NCBI GenBank assembly: GCA_002296055.1 | Contig: DBHE01000043.1 | Span: 1 to 7,837, forward strand | DNA length: 7,837 bases | Source of the DNA: Pseudomonadaceae bacterium UBA836 | Lineage (GTDB): Bacteria; Pseudomonadota; Gammaproteobacteria; Pseudomonadales; Pseudomonadaceae | Direction of reading: 5' to 3' | Shown: piece after piece, positions 6,234-7,837 of the stretch | Position numbering within the stretch: the stretch's first letter is position 1 | Layout: each line of letters opens with the position of its first letter | Notes under the pieces: model-generated | Database searches by the model: none | The model's input: the letters and a program-made list of their open reading frames with translations, nothing else | What the model was told of the DNA's origin: nothing | Made by a program: the position numbers and the translations under genes

Positions 6234-6972
6234 GCTGGACTGTGGAAACACCCTGATAAAGTGGCGCCTGCTTGACCGGGAGGGGCGTGTCCGTGATCGG
6301 GATATGGCGCCGGACCTTGTCGAACTTCAGCGCCTGCTCGGCGGGCAAGAGCGTGAGATTCACGGTTGCCGCCTGGTCTCTGTGCGCTCGGCAGAAGAAA
6401 ACCAAGTAGTGCTTGATCAGCTGACCAGTTGGCTCAAGCTGCACCCCGTGTTGGCGCGCAGCGCCCCGGAGTTGGCTGGCGTACGTAACGGTTATGCTGA
6501 GTACGGCAAGTTGGGGATGGACCGTTGGCTGGCACTGGTGGCGGGTTACAACCTGTGTCGTCGCGCTTGCGTGGTTATCGATCTCGGCACTGCAGTGACC
6601 GTGGACTTCGTGAATGCTGGTGGCCAGCACCTGGGTGGATATATTGCGCCGGGCAGCAAGCTGCTGCGGGGCAGTCTGAAGCGCCATACCCGGCTGATTC
6701 GTTACGAGCAGTCCTTGCGTGGTGATCTGGCAACGCCGCGTCCCGGCGACAGTACGGCTGAGGCTGTGGAGTTTGGCTGTGATCTGATGCTGGTAGGCTT
6801 TGTGCGCGAGCAGTTGCGGGTAGCGCGACAAACCCTCGGCGACGAGATGGTCGTCATCCTGACTGGCGGTGACGCCGAGCGCATGGCCGAGGCGTTACCG
6901 CAGAGCTGTCACATCATCAATGACTTGGTGTTTGACGGCCTGGCGCTGGCCTGCCCGATGGAGATCGATTGA
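6223..6972 (+). CDS. coaX: Type III pantothenate kinase
   Basis: 249 aa. Phosphorylates pantothenate with ATP in the first step of coenzyme A synthesis; cytoplasmic, ASKHA fold, normally active as a dimer and not inhibited by CoA as type I enzymes are. Hallmarks: phosphate-binding DCGNTLIKW (6-14, D6), GMDRW (98-102, D100 R101), DLGTAVTVD (120-128), GGYIAPG (138-144) and LTGGD (213-217). The sequence closely follows the P. aeruginosa CoaX that I remember. GAGG (6212-6215) is 7 nt before the ATG. The start lies inside the birA end (11-nt overlap), and the stop TGA shares a base with the next gene's ATG (TGATG). Fused BirA-CoaX proteins are known in some betaproteobacteria; here the two remain separate but coupled. 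Confidence 0.95.
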   Translation: MLLELDCGNTLIKWRLLDREGRVRDRDMAPDLVELQRLLGGQEREIHGCRLVSVRSAEENQVVLDQLTSWLKLHPVLARSAPELAGVRNGYAEYGKLGMDRWLALVAGYNLCRRACVVIDLGTAVTVDFVNAGGQHLGGYIAPGSKLLRGSLKRHTRLIRYEQSLRGDLATPRPGDSTAEAVEFGCDLMLVGFVREQLRVARQTLGDEMVVILTGGDAERMAEALPQSCHIINDLVFDGLALACPMEID

Positions 6973-7640
6973 TGCGCTCGCTGTTTCTGTTTCTGCTGCT
7001 GCTCAACATTCTGTATGCGCTGTGGCAGTTGCAGTCTGGCGGCGTGCGGCCCGACAGCTTGCTGGCCGGCGAGCCTGCGGTTAGCGATGCCGTATCGCCG
7101 CCTTCCCAGGATGCGGTTTCAGCTTCGCCCGCTGAGGTCGCGCCAGTGAATGAGGCTGCGCCTGCTGCGCTGTGTGTTCAGCTGGGCGTGTTTGCTGAGC
7201 GTCGTCAGGCTGAGCAGCTATTGCAGCGCCTGCTGGCCCTGGATGTGCAAGCGGCGCTGGTCGAAGACGAGGTGGTCGGCAGCACTGACTACTGGCTTGT
7301 GATGCCTGTCTCGGGTGGCAGTGTTGATGCGCTTGCGCGCTTGTCGCTGCTACAGGAGCAGGGCGTCGATAGTTTTGTCATCACGCGCGGCCCGCTGGCG
7401 GGCAATATCTCGCTGGGCGTCTTCTCGCGACTGGATTATGCCGAAGCGCGTCAGGCGCAGTTGCTGGCCGACGGTAATGACGTACGTGTCGAGTCGGTCG
7501 ACAAGTTGCGCAGCCAGTATCTGGTTCAAGTGCAGCCCGCTGCTCGGCGGCTGGTGGATCAGTCGCTGCTTAGCAGGCTGCGCACCGACTTTCCGCAGCT
7601 GCAACATCAATATCAGGCCTGTTCCCCCGTTGCCAAGTAA
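6972..7640 (+). CDS. Membrane-anchored SPOR-like domain protein
   Basis: 222 aa. Residues 4-20 are a hydrophobic N-terminal anchor (FLFLLLLNILYALWQL), followed by an Ala/Pro/Ser-rich linker (about 22-66) and a globular part from about 67. That part has two similar segments, CVQLGVFAERRQAEQLLQRL (68-87) and SLGVFSRLDYAEARQAQLLA (147-166), each with the LGVF...A..Q...L pattern of SPOR domains, which bind denuded septal peptidoglycan. The topology implies a periplasmic or cell-wall-facing protein. The ATG at 6972 overlaps the coaX stop and has GGAGA (6960-6964) 7 nt upstream; a TTG at 6969 is less likely. The equivalent gene follows coaX in Pseudomonas and is usually annotated as hypothetical. 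Its tie to the biotin/CoA genes is positional only. A predicted promoter (7630-7658) overlaps its last codons. Confidence 0.82.
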   Translation: MRSLFLFLLLLNILYALWQLQSGGVRPDSLLAGEPAVSDAVSPPSQDAVSASPAEVAPVNEAAPAALCVQLGVFAERRQAEQLLQRLLALDVQAALVEDEVVGSTDYWLVMPVSGGSVDALARLSLLQEQGVDSFVITRGPLAGNISLGVFSRLDYAEARQAQLLADGNDVRVESVDKLRSQYLVQVQPAARRLVDQSLLSRLRTDFPQLQHQYQACSPVAK

Positions 7641-7646
7641 GGCAAC
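7629..7646. repeat. Short dyad spanning the SPOR gene stop codon
   Basis: GTTGCC (7629-7634) - AAGTAA - GGCAAC (7641-7646) is a perfect 6-bp inverted repeat with the TAA stop in its loop. No T-run follows, so an intrinsic terminator is unlikely. It overlaps the -35 box of the promoter at 7630-7658. Confidence 0.4.
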
Positions 7647-7658
7647 TTGCCCTAGAAT
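7630..7658 (+). promoter_or_regulatory. Strong upstream sigma70 promoter (P1) of the tRNA-Tyr operon
   Basis: TTGCCA (7630-7635, 5 of 6) and TAGAAT (7653-7658, 5 of 6) are spaced by exactly 17 bp. The sequence after the -10 (TGCGCCCGC) is a GC-rich discriminator, typical of stable-RNA promoters under stringent control. Transcription would start near 7665 and produce a leader of about 125 nt before tRNA-Tyr. Its -35 lies within the last codons of the SPOR gene. Confidence 0.6.
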
Positions 7659-7701
7659 TGCGCCCGCTTCACGACGACCTCGGTCCAGCGATCAGGTTGA
7701 T

Positions 7702-7739
7702 GTTGGCAAAAGCCTTTTCAAGTAAGTGTTTTTGCTAAC
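7702..7739 (+). other. Leader stem-loop between the two tRNA promoters
   Basis: GTTGGCAAAA (7702-7711) pairs with TTTTGCTAAC (7730-7739) over 10 bp, including one G-U, with an 18-nt loop. It would form only in transcripts from P1. It may be a processing site or a weak attenuator; the second arm also forms part of the A/T element before P2, so the pairing may be incidental. Confidence 0.35.
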
Positions 7740-7746
7740 AAAAGTG
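7724..7746 (+). promoter_or_regulatory. UP-element-like A/T tracts upstream of P2
   Basis: A T-run (7729-7733) and an A-run (AACAAAAG, about 7737-7744) lie directly upstream of the -35 box at 7747, where RNA polymerase alpha subunits contact rRNA and tRNA promoters. Called on position and composition only. Confidence 0.35.
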
Positions 7747-7775
7747 TTGACAGAGGGTCGCCAAGTGATGAAAAT
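7747..7775 (+). promoter_or_regulatory. Proximal sigma70 promoter (P2) of the tRNA-Tyr operon
   Basis: Consensus -35 TTGACA (7747-7752), 17-bp spacer and -10 GAAAAT (7770-7775, 4 of 6), followed by a GC-rich discriminator GGCGCC. The predicted start near 7782 lies about 8 nt before the tRNA 5' end, a typical short tRNA leader. Confidence 0.65.
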
Positions 7776-7789
7776 GGCGCCTCTTTTAC

Positions 7790-7837
7790 GGAGGGGTTCC
7801 CGAGCGGTCAAAGGGATCAGACTGTAAATCTGACGCG
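7790..7837 (+). tRNA. tRNA-Tyr (anticodon GTA), 5' part, cut by window end
   Basis: The first 48 nt of a tRNA-Tyr: acceptor strand GGAGGGG (7790-7796), D-arm region CCCGAGCGGTCAAAGGG, then anticodon stem TCAGA (7817-7821) / TCTGA (7829-7833) around loop CTGTAAA with anticodon GTA (7824-7826). It matches E. coli tRNA-Tyr nearly base for base through this part. The sequence ends at the start of the long class II variable arm (CGCG). In Pseudomonas this position begins the tRNA-Tyr/Gly/Thr - tufB operon; what follows here lies outside the window. Confidence 0.93.

Noticed and set aside
7390..7403. GCCCGCTGGCGGGC palindrome in the SPOR gene.
   Set aside because: Short, loop of 2-4 nt, within GC-rich coding sequence; expected by chance.
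7674..7700. Possible remnant of an older tRNA after the P1 discriminator.
   Set aside because: A few words resemble tRNA-Tyr but no cloverleaf arms can be drawn.
7705..7718. GGCAAAAGCC followed by TTTT as an intrinsic terminator after the SPOR gene.
   Set aside because: The stem is only 3 bp, too weak for termination.

Overview
The window looks like chromosomal DNA from a gammaproteobacterium of the Pseudomonadaceae (Pseudomonas or Halopseudomonas type). The basis is the order birA - coaX - SPOR-domain gene - tRNA-Tyr, which is the arrangement I know from Pseudomonas, together with protein sequences that resemble Pseudomonas CoaX, BirA and the Sbp/CysTWA sulfate transporter. Codon use is moderately GC-rich and even across the window. 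I see no insertion sequence, phage gene, CRISPR array or other obvious mobile element.

Region 1 (1-4059, + strand) is a complete sulfate ABC importer operon, sbp-cysT-cysW-cysA. The periplasmic binding protein comes first, then two inner-membrane permeases and the ATPase, with gaps of 10 and 9 nt and a final 4-nt ATGA overlap. A weak sigma70-like promoter and an A+T-rich dyad that could be a CysB site lie in the 195-nt leader. The early coding region of cysT contains an 18-bp inverted repeat that would fold into a very strong mRNA hairpin.

Region 2 (4060-5204) holds a convergent LrhA-type LysR regulator (- strand, TTG start) and, divergent from it, a 57-aa DUF1127 protein (+ strand). The roughly 100-bp space between them contains a good promoter for the regulator. 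It also contains two interlocking dyads, one of which is an exact T-N11-A LysR-type box lying across that promoter. This is probably a small autoregulated regulator/target module.

Region 3 (5205-7640, + strand) is the housekeeping operon birA (biotin protein ligase/repressor), coaX (type III pantothenate kinase) and a membrane-anchored SPOR-like protein, with overlapping stop and start codons.

Region 4 (7629-7837) carries the start of a tRNA operon. There are two sigma70-type promoters with related -10/discriminator sequences, 117 bp apart. The first overlaps the end of the SPOR gene; the second has an upstream A/T element. They are followed by the 5' part of tRNA-Tyr(GTA), which is cut by the window end.

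No wholly new biological system is evident. The observations most worth a second look are the hairpin in cysT, the LysR/DUF1127 divergent control region and the duplicated promoter module before tRNA-Tyr.
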